Shown: one piece after another, positions 1-8,230 of the stretch
How positions within the stretch are numbered: the first letter of the stretch is position 1
How the letters are laid out: each line of letters begins with the position of its first letter
Source of the DNA: DATMFV01 sp964651005
GTDB taxonomy: Bacteria; Verrucomicrobiota; Verrucomicrobiia; Chthoniobacterales; Chthoniobacteraceae
Direction of reading: 5' to 3'
Length of the DNA stretch: 12,047 nucleotides
Assembly: GCA_964651005.1 (NCBI GenBank)
Contig: CAZYVL010000076.1
Coordinates: 1-12,047, forward strand
The notes under the pieces: model-generated
Database searches by the model: none
The model's input: only the letters and a program-made list of their open reading frames with translations
Told to the model about the DNA's origin: nothing
Position numbers and translations under genes: made by a program

Positions 1-2
1 CA

Positions 3-1862
<1,860 letters not shown>

Positions 1863-1865
1863 TCT

Positions 1866-2177
1866 ATGAACATCCAGAAGATGATGAAACAGGCGCAGAA
1901 GATGCAGGAGCAACTTGCGCGCACCCAGGAGGAACTCGCCGCCAAGACCGTGGAGGTCTCCGCCGGAGGCGGCAAAGTGACCGTCGTGGCCACGGGCGCG
2001 GGGGATGTCGTCTCCATCAAGATCAGCAAGGAGGTCGTCGATCCCGAGGACGTGGAGTTTCTCGAAGATCTCATCCTGAGCGGCGTCAAACAGGCCATCG
2101 AGAAAGGCAAGGAGCTTTCCCAGCAGGAGATGGGCAAGGTCACTTCCGGCCTTGGCCTTCCCCCGGGCCTTCTCTGA
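1866..2177 (+). CDS. ybaB: YbaB/EbfC family nucleoid-associated protein
   Basis: This is a small DNA-binding protein of the YbaB/EbfC family, which forms dimers and coats the nucleoid. The 103-aa length is typical. The N-terminus NIQKMMKQAQKMQEQL starts a long, probably coiled helix. A central beta region with a Gly-rich turn (SAGGGKV, about 32-38) follows. The C-terminal signature MGKVTSGLGLPPGL closely resembles the family's usual end. The ATG lies 3 nt after the dnaX stop, so the two are almost certainly cotranscribed and probably translationally coupled. No strong Shine-Dalgarno sequence is present. The gene recR often follows this pair; here it does not. Confidence 0.95.
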   Translation: MNIQKMMKQAQKMQEQLARTQEELAAKTVEVSAGGGKVTVVATGAGDVVSIKISKEVVDPEDVEFLEDLILSGVKQAIEKGKELSQQEMGKVTSGLGLPPGLL

Positions 2178-2322
2178 ACCAACGGCTGAACCGCCCGCTC
2201 CTCCACCCGGGGGAGAGGCTTTTCCACGACGCAAAATGAGGAAAAAAGAAGATTTTCCCACCTCCGGGAACTCCGGAACCGCCGGGACTGCCGATGTGGC
2301 GCGCCCGCCGCGTGTACCCAAG

Positions 2323-3492
2323 ATGGACTTTAACCAACACATCGCCCACCACGTTCGCGGCATCCCCCGTTCGGGCATCCGGGATTTCTTCGAGGTTGTC
2401 CAAACCATGTCCGACGTCATCTCCCTCGGGATCGGGGAGCCTGATTTCGACACCCCCTGGCACATCCGCGAGGCAGCCATCTACTCGCTCGAACAGGGGC
2501 GCACCGGCTACACCTCCAATCTCGGCACCCCGGATCTCCGGCGGGCCATCGCCCGGTATGTCGCGAAGACCTTCCAGGTGGAGTACGACCCGGCATCGGA
2601 AATCATTGTGACCGTCGGCGTCTCCGAGGCGCTCGACCTCGCCCTGCGCGCGCTGCTCGACCCGGGTGACGAGGTGCTCTACCACGAGCCGTGCTACGTG
2701 AGCTATTCGCCGAGCATCGTGCTCGCGCACGGCACGCCGGTCGCCATCGCCACCCGGCCCGAGGAACGCTTCCGGCTGACGGCCGAGGCGGTCGCCGCCC
2801 GGATCACCCCGCGCACCAAGGTGTTGATCCTCAATTTCCCCACGAACCCGACGGGCGGCACCCAGACGCGCGAGGAACTCGAAAAGATCGCCGCGCTCTG
2901 CATCCGGCACGATCTCATTGTCCTCTCCGATGAGATCTACAGCGAGCTGACCTACGACGGCGCGGAGCATACCTCGATCGCCTCGCTCCCGGGGATGAAA
3001 GAGCGCACGGTTTTCCTGCACGGCTTCTCCAAGGCGTTCGCGATGACCGGCTTCCGCATCGGCTACGCCTGCGCGCCCGGCCCGCTGACGGAAGCGATGA
3101 TGAAAATCCACCAGTACGGCATCCTCTGCGCCGCGACCACCGCGCAGGACGCCGCCCTGGAGGCGCTGGAGAACGGGGCCGCCGAGATGGAGCGGATGCG
3201 CAAGGAGTACGAGGCGCGCCGCAACTACATCGTCCGCAGCTTCAACGACCTCGGCCTGGAGTGCCTCAACCCGCTCGGTGCGTTCTACGTCTTCCCGCGC
3301 ATTTCCGGCACGGGGCTGACGAGCCGCGAGTTCTCGCTCCAACTCCTGGAGCAGAAAAAAGTCGCCGTCGTCCCCGGCACCGCGTTTGGCCCGGGAGGGG
3401 AGGGGTTTGTCCGGTGCAGCTACGCCACCGGGCTCGACCAGATCAAGATCGCGCTCAAGCGGATCGGCGAGTTCGTCCGCGAGCTGCGGTAG
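2323..3492 (+). CDS. PLP-dependent class I/II aminotransferase
   Basis: This is a fold-type I aminotransferase of the aspartate/aromatic aminotransferase superfamily, cytosolic and PLP-dependent. Numbering from the ATG at 2323 (389 aa, normal length): GIGEPDF at 36-42; NFPTNPTGG at 171-179, where N175 should contact the cofactor; DEIY at 203-206, with D203 and Y206 as cofactor ligands; the Schiff-base lysine K237 in GFSKAFAMTGFR; and R364 in FVRCSY, the expected substrate-carboxylate arginine. The amino-acid substrate cannot be deduced. The frame stays open upstream to an ATG at 2152, overlapping ybaB, with another ATG at 2236. The residues added there are Pro/Gly/Arg-rich and unlike a protein domain, whereas MDFNQHIAHHVRGIPRSGIR looks like a natural N-terminus. 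No good Shine-Dalgarno sequence precedes any candidate start. Confidence 0.93.
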   Translation: MDFNQHIAHHVRGIPRSGIRDFFEVVQTMSDVISLGIGEPDFDTPWHIREAAIYSLEQGRTGYTSNLGTPDLRRAIARYVAKTFQVEYDPASEIIVTVGVSEALDLALRALLDPGDEVLYHEPCYVSYSPSIVLAHGTPVAIATRPEERFRLTAEAVAARITPRTKVLILNFPTNPTGGTQTREELEKIAALCIRHDLIVLSDEIYSELTYDGAEHTSIASLPGMKERTVFLHGFSKAFAMTGFRIGYACAPGPLTEAMMKIHQYGILCAATTAQDAALEALENGAAEMERMRKEYEARRNYIVRSFNDLGLECLNPLGAFYVFPRISGTGLTSREFSLQLLEQKKVAVVPGTAFGPGGEGFVRCSYATGLDQIKIALKRIGEFVRELR

Positions 3493-3555
3493 GTCCGAAA
3501 CGCCTGGCAGGTCCAATGCGCTCCCTTCGTCCGTAAACAGGGCGGAAGAGAGAAG

Positions 3556-3562
3556 AAGGAGG
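3556..3562 (+). promoter_or_regulatory. Strong Shine-Dalgarno site
   Basis: AAGGAGG lies 7 nt before the ATG at 3570, within a longer purine tract. This is close to a perfect anti-16S match at ideal spacing and fixes the start of the small exported protein. It stands out because no other gene in the window has a comparable site. Confidence 0.85.
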
Positions 3563-3569
3563 AGGGATC

Positions 3570-3917
3570 ATGCTCGGAAACTTGCGAAGCAAAGCGTGCG
3601 CGGTGGCAATGGGGCTTGGGACGCTCTTCGGGTTGATGGCCGCCCCCGCGCGGCTTTCCGCCGAGGGGCTTTCCGCGATCAAGGTCGGGTGGGCCTATGA
3701 GATCGGCCTGCCTGATGATCTTCAGGACGCGAAATCTCCACAGCTCGGCCTGGGCGCGGGAGTAAACGCCTACCGCGTTCTCGCCCAAGGCGGGGAAGGG
3801 TGGTACCAGGTGCAGCGGATCCGCCGCCACTCCAACGGAACGTGGTACGCCCCGCGCGGCGCGAAGGAGGTGTGGCTGAACCTCTCGTATGCCTACCTCG
3901 TCAACGAGTTGAAGTAG
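3570..3917 (+). CDS. Small exported protein of unknown function
   Basis: I do not recognise a family. The 115-aa protein begins with a clear Sec signal peptide: basic residues R6 and K8, a hydrophobic core at about 9-27, and a probable cut after LSA (residue 31) or APA (27). The mature part is about 84 residues and aromatic-rich (WAYEIG, EGWYQVQRI, GTWYAPRG, EVWLNLSYAY), compatible with a small beta-barrel or SH3-like fold, though that is a guess. The only cysteine (C10) is inside the signal sequence, and there is no lipobox. The start is supported by the strong Shine-Dalgarno site. The gene lies 77 nt after the aminotransferase and converges on the minus-strand pilin-like operon, with only 27 nt between the stops. 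The strong initiation site suggests high expression. Confidence 0.8.
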   Translation: MLGNLRSKACAVAMGLGTLFGLMAAPARLSAEGLSAIKVGWAYEIGLPDDLQDAKSPQLGLGAGVNAYRVLAQGGEGWYQVQRIRRHSNGTWYAPRGAKEVWLNLSYAYLVNELK

Positions 3918-3944
3918 GCCGGGGCGGATCGGGAGGGGGCGCGA

Positions 3945-4583
3945 TCAACTGATCGGCGGGCGTTTGATCTCGGCCTTCGGCACCTCGCGCCAGGAGCGGA
4001 AAATCCGGATCGTCCGCTCGCGGGCTTTCTCGAACTCAGGCCCGAGCGCGGTGAGCACGAGGATGACTTGCTGCTTTTCGTCGAGGTTCACGAAAATCAC
4101 CGCCTGGTGGATCGCCGACCCCGGGAGCCGGTAAACGCGGGCGAAGCTGTAGCTGCTCCGCTTCGGGAGGTGCAGCGGATCGGATTGCTCCTCCCATTTT
4201 TCGTCGGGCGTGGTTCCGGGCGGCGCGAACTTCGCGGCGATCTCGCGGCCCGCCTTAAGCGCATCTTCCCGGGAGTCCTCCAGGCCCTGGAAAGAGAGCC
4301 GCTCCGGGGAGTCGCGCAGCGTGAGCGTCGCCCCGTGGAGATCGCGAAAACGGAAAAGCGCCTGGCCCCCGTTGCCGGAAAGCTCCGTATCGTGATCCAC
4401 GCTGAGGATAAAGCTCTTCCCGCTATCGGAGAAGTACGGCCTTTCGATAAAGCTCCCGTCGGCAAAAGAGATTTTCTCGAGCTTCGGGGTAAAGTCGAAG
4501 CCTGACGCCGGGGCTGCCAGAAGCAACGCGGAGAGCAGAGGCAGCAACGATGGGACGATCTTTCGCAGGTCTTGGTTTTTCAC
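3945..4583 (-). CDS. Exported hypothetical protein, last gene of pilin-like operon
   Basis: This is a 212-aa protein of unknown family, starting with GTG. It has a signal peptide: K2 and R7 in the n-region, a hydrophobic core at about 9-25 (IVPSLLPLLSALLLAAPA), and a likely cut near APASG|FDF at residue 28. No cysteine occurs, so it is neither a lipoprotein nor disulfide-bonded. The mature part mixes charged and beta-forming stretches, including SDSGKSFILSVDHD and HQAVIFVNLDEKQQVILVLTAL, and ends in a basic tail. It resembles small periplasmic proteins that bind or monitor surface structures only in general character. It lies 34 nt downstream of the 611-residue pilus-like gene on the same strand, so it is probably in the same transcript, and a role with the pilin-like proteins is inferred from that alone. 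Confidence 0.8.
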   Translation of the reverse strand: MKNQDLRKIVPSLLPLLSALLLAAPASGFDFTPKLEKISFADGSFIERPYFSDSGKSFILSVDHDTELSGNGGQALFRFRDLHGATLTLRDSPERLSFQGLEDSREDALKAGREIAAKFAPPGTTPDEKWEEQSDPLHLPKRSSYSFARVYRLPGSAIHQAVIFVNLDEKQQVILVLTALGPEFEKARERTIRIFRSWREVPKAEIKRPPIS

Positions 4584-4617
4584 GGGGAGCTTGTCTCTCT
4601 TAAGGCAACGCTGCGGA

Positions 4618-6453
4618 TCAGAACCGCGACCACGGGCCCCGGCTCAGAACGATAGCATCGACGCTGCCAGGCGGCGGATGGTTGAGGAAGCTTTTGTCGA
4701 AGTTCCACCACCGGGTCGGCGGGGAGTAGATGTCGCCGGTGTCCCATTCGCCGGTGAAGATCTTGCTTGGGAAAAGCTCGACCATCGAGCCGTAGTACGT
4801 ACACCGCTTGCTCCCCCAGTTCTCCAGAAAGCGGGGGAAGTTATTGGCGCCGCCAGAGTAGTTGCCGGAGGTGGAGGGCATAAACCCGGAGATGATCGCC
4901 GTGTTGTAAGTCGTGTTGCTGGCGGTCCGGCTGGAGAGGCTGGAGTCGGAGTTGTCATCGTCCCAGTTGTTGGAGAGGAACATCACCGCGTCGGCGATCA
5001 CCGCGGCGGGCTTGCGGTCGTAGCCGCTCTTGGTCGGCCTGGAGGAGCTGCTGGCGCCACTGGCGTTGGAGGGGACGCTGGTGCCCGTCGCGCCGGTGTT
5101 GTAATCGCCCCAGATGTAAACCGGGTTTTCGCTGGCGATGGTCAGCCCGTCGTCGGGAAGATTGCTGCCGTTTTTCAGCCGGATCGTCTTCGGCTCGGAG
5201 TCGGTTTCCGAGGAGGCGGTCATGTCCGCGACATAGAGGACATTATTGAAATTGCTCGTTTGGGATTCGATCGCCTCCTTGAGCTTGGAGACATCCAGAT
5301 CGACAATATCGACATAGCTCGACTCGCGTTTGTCGTACACGCCGACCGCCGAGGTGCTCGAAACGACGGTTCCGCGCCGGTTCGTGGAGGTGGTGATGAC
5401 GACCCGGCTGTTGATCTTCGAGATCGCGCTCCGGATCTCGGTGATGCCGTCCGCACTCAGGACCGTGCCGTTCTGCGTGGTGACGGTGATGGTGCTCGCA
5501 TTCGAGCCGGAGATCGTGATGACGATGCCCGCCTTGGTAATGAGCCGCCGGGGAGCGATCGCCTCCGGGTCGTCGTGGTCGGGATCGGCGGGTTCGATCA
5601 GTTCGCGGAAGCCGTCGTTGTTGGGATTATCGTCCGTAGTGTCGAAAACCTGCTCCGGGTCCGATCCCATCGGCTGGATGGCCGGGACGTTGTGGAGCTG
5701 CGAGGCTTTGCCCGTTGCCCAGGTGGGGCCGGAGGGCGTCCAGTTTTTCTTGTACCCGGCGGTCCAGTATTTTGCCGAGGGCGGCTCGGCTTCAGTGTAG
5801 CCGCTGGTGAAGGTGACGTTATCGCCCACCGTCACTTCGCCCGAGTCGGGGTCCGTGGCGAAGTAGACCTTGCCGTTGCTGTGGACGAGCCCGTTGAGGA
5901 CCATCGCCGCCGGGCGGTAAAGCTCCAGGTCGTCCTGGAAGAAGAACATCGACTGAAAAAGCGGCACCTCCGTGTATTGGAAGAGCCGCCGCACGCCGAT
6001 CACCGTGTCGTCGTCCACCTGCATCCGCGCCTGGGCCACGTAGGTGAACGTCTGCCCCGACCACCCTTCGTACCCGGGGACGCGCCCCGTCACCCGCGGC
6101 GGGATGGTGCCCGAGGTCATCGGGACGCCGTATTCGTCCAGAGCGTCGATTCGGAGCTTCGTCCCGGTTGAGGCGTAGCTCACGCCGTCGAACTCCGGCG
6201 GCTCCAGGGCGTCGTTTGCCTCGTCGGTGGTAATCGGCGCGCCCTTGATCCGCTTGAGCCAGACGGCGTAGGCGTACTCCAGCGCCCCTTCCGCCGCCGC
6301 CTCGGCCTTCACCACATCGCGGCTGCGCCCGGAGAGTTGCGCCGTGTTGCTTGCCACGTTGAGCGAGACCCCGACGAGCGCGGCCGCTACGAGCAGGAGC
6401 ATCAACGTCGTGAGGAGGGCGTTACCATCCCGAAAACGCGGAGAAGTTTTCAT
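4618..6453 (-). CDS. PilX/GspK-like pilus-associated protein
   Basis: This is a 611-aa surface or pilus-associated protein. The N-terminus has a short basic leader, then RDG|NALLTTLMLLLVAAALVGVS (transmembrane helix at about 12-32), the layout of PilX_N and GspK proteins. Position +5 after the putative cut is Thr rather than Glu, as in GspK-type tip subunits. A helical stretch AAAEGALEYAYAVW follows. The middle contains NGLVHSNGKVYFAT (about 185-198) and Thr/Ser/Val-rich, repetitive beta sequence. The C-terminal part has PAAVIADAVMFLSNNW (about 478) and GGANNFPRFLENWGSK (about 534-549), a pattern I recall from long PilX-type proteins. It ends with PPTRWWNFD and VLSRGPWSRF. I chose the ATG at 6453 because it overlaps the preceding stop as ATGA. 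An in-frame GTG at 6468 would add five residues. Confidence 0.82.
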   Translation of the reverse strand: MKTSPRFRDGNALLTTLMLLLVAAALVGVSLNVASNTAQLSGRSRDVVKAEAAAEGALEYAYAVWLKRIKGAPITTDEANDALEPPEFDGVSYASTGTKLRIDALDEYGVPMTSGTIPPRVTGRVPGYEGWSGQTFTYVAQARMQVDDDTVIGVRRLFQYTEVPLFQSMFFFQDDLELYRPAAMVLNGLVHSNGKVYFATDPDSGEVTVGDNVTFTSGYTEAEPPSAKYWTAGYKKNWTPSGPTWATGKASQLHNVPAIQPMGSDPEQVFDTTDDNPNNDGFRELIEPADPDHDDPEAIAPRRLITKAGIVITISGSNASTITVTTQNGTVLSADGITEIRSAISKINSRVVITTSTNRRGTVVSSTSAVGVYDKRESSYVDIVDLDVSKLKEAIESQTSNFNNVLYVADMTASSETDSEPKTIRLKNGSNLPDDGLTIASENPVYIWGDYNTGATGTSVPSNASGASSSSRPTKSGYDRKPAAVIADAVMFLSNNWDDDNSDSSLSSRTASNTTYNTAIISGFMPSTSGNYSGGANNFPRFLENWGSKRCTYYGSMVELFPSKIFTGEWDTGDIYSPPTRWWNFDKSFLNHPPPGSVDAIVLSRGPWSRF

Positions 6454-7454
6454 TCGTTTGGATTGCACTTGGTGGGGATTCTGGAGCGGAGCTGGGCGAA
6501 CGTGGCGAACTCGTCAGCCTGCCGGGTGTTGAGGAACTTGCCGTAGCGGGAGTCGCGGATGCGCAGGTCGGTGTTCACGAACGTCCGGCTGTCGATCGTC
6601 GAAAGAGAGAACGGCTTGGCGTTGGCATCCGACATGGGATCGCTTGCCGACGGATCGCTCAAGCTAGTCTTCAGCGCGATTTCGCTGGTGAGCAGGATAT
6701 GGGGGCCGTTTACCGCGACGACATCGTCTTTCGGGAACGACTCGAAGAGCCGAAGCTCCCGCCCGTCGGAGGTCGGCGTGACGACGATGGCCGTCGGCCG
6801 GATGAGCACCGCAGTCACGGTGCCGGTGTCGGCGGGGATGACCCCCGCGCTGCCGCCCGAGCCGGTCAGCGGATCGGAGAGGGTAACGGTGTAGGTGATC
6901 CGGTTGCCGTTCGTGCTGGAGCTCACGCTGTTGCCCCCCGCGACATACGCCGTCACCTGGTTGGCTGAGCCGCTCATCAAAATCGTCGTGTTGATGATGA
7001 AGGCATCATACGCCTGCGGCGCGGGAGGCGGGACGGAGGCCGTTTTGTCGCAGGTAACGCTCAGGGTCTTCGTTGTCCCGGAAAGCCCCGCAGAGGGGAG
7101 GTTGATGACGTAAGGGCCGCCCGCGTACCGGTAGAAGCGCAGCCCTTCGGCGGGGCCGGTTCCCGAAACGGCGACCCCCTTGGAGTTGATGAGCGTCGGC
7201 GTGTCGTAGGCGATCTGGATCAGATGCTGGGCGCGGTCGAGGCTGTAGCGCGAGGCGAGGGTCGTCGAGCTGGTGGAAAGGCTTTTCACACCGACGATCA
7301 TCCCCGCCTGGGTGATCAGATAGACACCCCCGACCACGACGGCTGTGGCGGCCCCGGCCAGCATCACTTCCATCAGGGTGAACCCGCGCGCGCCAAACCC
7401 GCGCCGCTGCCGCTGTGGGGAGGGGCCGGAGGAGATGGAGGAAGAGCGGTTCAT
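6450..7454 (-). CDS. Prepilin-type protein, GspJ/PulJ-like
   Basis: This is a 334-aa type IV pilin-like or pseudopilin-like protein. The leader is long (24 residues), basic and ends in Gly: GARG|FTLMEVMLAGAATAVVVG. G24 is -1, F25 is +1 and E29 is the conserved Glu+5 needed for assembly. The hydrophobic helix runs from about 25 to 47, followed by a helical region (SLSTSSTTLASRYSLDRAQHL) and a Ser/Thr/Gly/Val-rich beta globular domain. A prepilin peptidase should cut and N-methylate it in the inner membrane. Its size, between the small first gene product and the larger third, resembles GspJ among minor pseudopilins. Start and stop both sit in ATGA overlaps (7451-7454 and 6450-6453), implying translational coupling with both neighbours. 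Confidence 0.85.
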   Translation of the reverse strand: MNRSSSISSGPSPQRQRRGFGARGFTLMEVMLAGAATAVVVGGVYLITQAGMIVGVKSLSTSSTTLASRYSLDRAQHLIQIAYDTPTLINSKGVAVSGTGPAEGLRFYRYAGGPYVINLPSAGLSGTTKTLSVTCDKTASVPPPAPQAYDAFIINTTILMSGSANQVTAYVAGGNSVSSSTNGNRITYTVTLSDPLTGSGGSAGVIPADTGTVTAVLIRPTAIVVTPTSDGRELRLFESFPKDDVVAVNGPHILLTSEIALKTSLSDPSASDPMSDANAKPFSLSTIDSRTFVNTDLRIRDSRYGKFLNTRQADEFATFAQLRSRIPTKCNPNE

Positions 7455-7987
7455 TGGTCGTCCTGGGAGCGGAGGGTGGACATGGAGACAGAGGTCGAGC
7501 GTCCCTGGAACTCGTAGTCGAGCCGGAACGTCACCTTCCGGATCACGGCGAATTCCGAGTTGCTATAGGCGGTGACGATGCGCGTGAGTGTCCCGCTCAC
7601 CAGCGTGTTCGAGCCGCTGGTGGTGATGATCGGGATGCTTGTTGGAGAGCCGACCCCCTCGCCGTTGTAAACTTCCCCGTCGCTCCCCGTGATCGCAAGG
7701 ATGCCCGGCGTGTCCACGCTCGTGAACTTCACCCCCAGCGCCGTGTCGATATTGCGTTGCAGGATCACGCGCGCATCCGTGGCGACGCGCGTGGAGGCGG
7801 CGAATTTCTGCGCCGAAAGAAGGCTCAACACCACGACAACCCCCAGGATGATCGAAACGGCCATCGCCACGACCACCTCCGTGAGCGTAAAGCCGCCCTC
7901 TCCGGGCCGGATGCGCCGTGGCGTTTCCGGGCTGCGGCTGCCCGGAAGGCGGCCGGGGGAGCCGCATAAAAACTTGGGAGCGCGCAT
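7451..7987 (-). CDS. Prepilin-type protein, GspI/PilV-like
   Basis: This is the first gene of the minus-strand operon, encoding a 178-aa prepilin-like protein. A long basic leader (32 residues) precedes the processing site GEGG|FTLTEVVVAMAVSIILGVV, with F33 as +1 and E37 as Glu+5. The hydrophobic helix spans about 33-55 and is followed by SAQKFAASTRVATDARVILQR, the usual amphipathic continuation, then a small beta domain ending STLRSQDDQ. GspI-, GspH- and PilV-like assignments are all possible; the small size and first position only suggest one. The ATG at 7987 has no Shine-Dalgarno sequence. The 20 nt before it (7988-8007) are A/T-rich. A start at a later codon is unlikely because the leader would be lost. 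Confidence 0.83.
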   Translation of the reverse strand: MRAPKFLCGSPGRLPGSRSPETPRRIRPGEGGFTLTEVVVAMAVSIILGVVVVLSLLSAQKFAASTRVATDARVILQRNIDTALGVKFTSVDTPGILAITGSDGEVYNGEGVGSPTSIPIITTSGSNTLVSGTLTRIVTAYSNSEFAVIRKVTFRLDYEFQGRSTSVSMSTLRSQDDQ

Positions 7988-8054
7988 AACGATTATTATT
8001 AAAGCACGATGTATGCCATTACCTTCGCCCCGGAAGGGGCATTGGAGGGAATGG

Positions 8055-8066
8055 CCGCGATCGCGG
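8055..8066. repeat. Perfect 12-bp palindrome
   Basis: CCGCGATCGCGG is a perfect palindrome 68 nt from the pilin-operon start and 165 nt from msrB. It could be an operator for a dimeric regulator or only a chance GC-rich palindrome. It contains the octamer GCGATCGC, which is over-represented in some genomes. Confidence 0.45.
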
Positions 8067-8111
8067 TAGGGCAGAGTAGCCGAAAGCGCGCCGGGTTCTC
8101 AATCCCAAAGC

Positions 8112-8132
8112 GGGGGCGGGCAAGGGCGGGGG
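8112..8132 (+). promoter_or_regulatory. Putative G-quadruplex motif
   Basis: Four runs of at least three G are separated by short loops: five G at 8112-8116, three at 8118-8120, three at 8124-8126 and five at 8128-8132, with loops of 1, 3 and 1 nt. Another run of five G follows at 8140-8144. This meets the usual four-run quadruplex rule and lies on the msrB sense strand about 100 nt upstream of its start. Any regulatory role is inference. Confidence 0.5.
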
Positions 8133-8206
8133 AGAGAGCGGGGGAAGGCCCGGGAAAGAGAGCCGCTCCCGCCGCCCGCCCGCCTCGCCACCCCTTGCCA
8201 ACCCCG

Positions 8207-8212
8207 TATGAT
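8207..8212 (+). promoter_or_regulatory. Putative msrB -10 box
   Basis: TATGAT matches five of six consensus positions and stands alone in very GC-rich DNA, 18 nt before the msrB ATG. No convincing -35 box is present at the normal distance. If used, it would give a leader of about 11-12 nt with no ribosome-binding site. Confidence 0.35.
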
Positions 8213-8230
8213 TGGGCGTAGCGTGGGTCC

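Larger units (their letters stand above)
7988..8230. other. Divergent intergenic region, pilin-like operon and msrB
   Basis: These 243 nt separate the minus-strand pilin-like operon from msrB, so both promoters should lie here. Next to the pilin start is an A/T-rich patch (7990-8003). A short hairpin GCCCC-GGAA-GGGGC lies at 8027-8040, a 12-bp palindrome at 8055-8066, a G-run cluster at 8112-8144, a C-rich stretch at about 8165-8205, and TATGAT at 8207-8212. Open frames cross it on both strands, but the encoded peptides are Arg/Pro/Gly-rich and look non-coding. The possible exception is the short minus-strand end near 8000-8100, reported as a finding. Confidence 0.6.

Noticed and set aside
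3918..3944. Bidirectional terminator between convergent genes
   Set aside because: The 27-nt gap is G-rich without a usable inverted repeat or T-run. It also has only three closely spaced G-runs, too few for a quadruplex call.
4591..6171. Long plus-strand frame of 526 aa opposite the pilus-like gene
   Set aside because: It is antisense to a protein with clear pilin-like features, and its Arg/Gly/Val/Asp-rich translation matches no family.
8027..8040. GCCCC-GGAA-GGGGC hairpin as a rho-independent terminator
   Set aside because: It has only a 5-bp stem and no T-run immediately after it on either strand.
8009..8221. 70-aa plus-strand frame upstream of msrB
   Set aside because: The sequence is dominated by Arg, Ala, Gly and Pro, has no ribosome-binding site and covers the control region; it is most likely a GC-rich chance frame.
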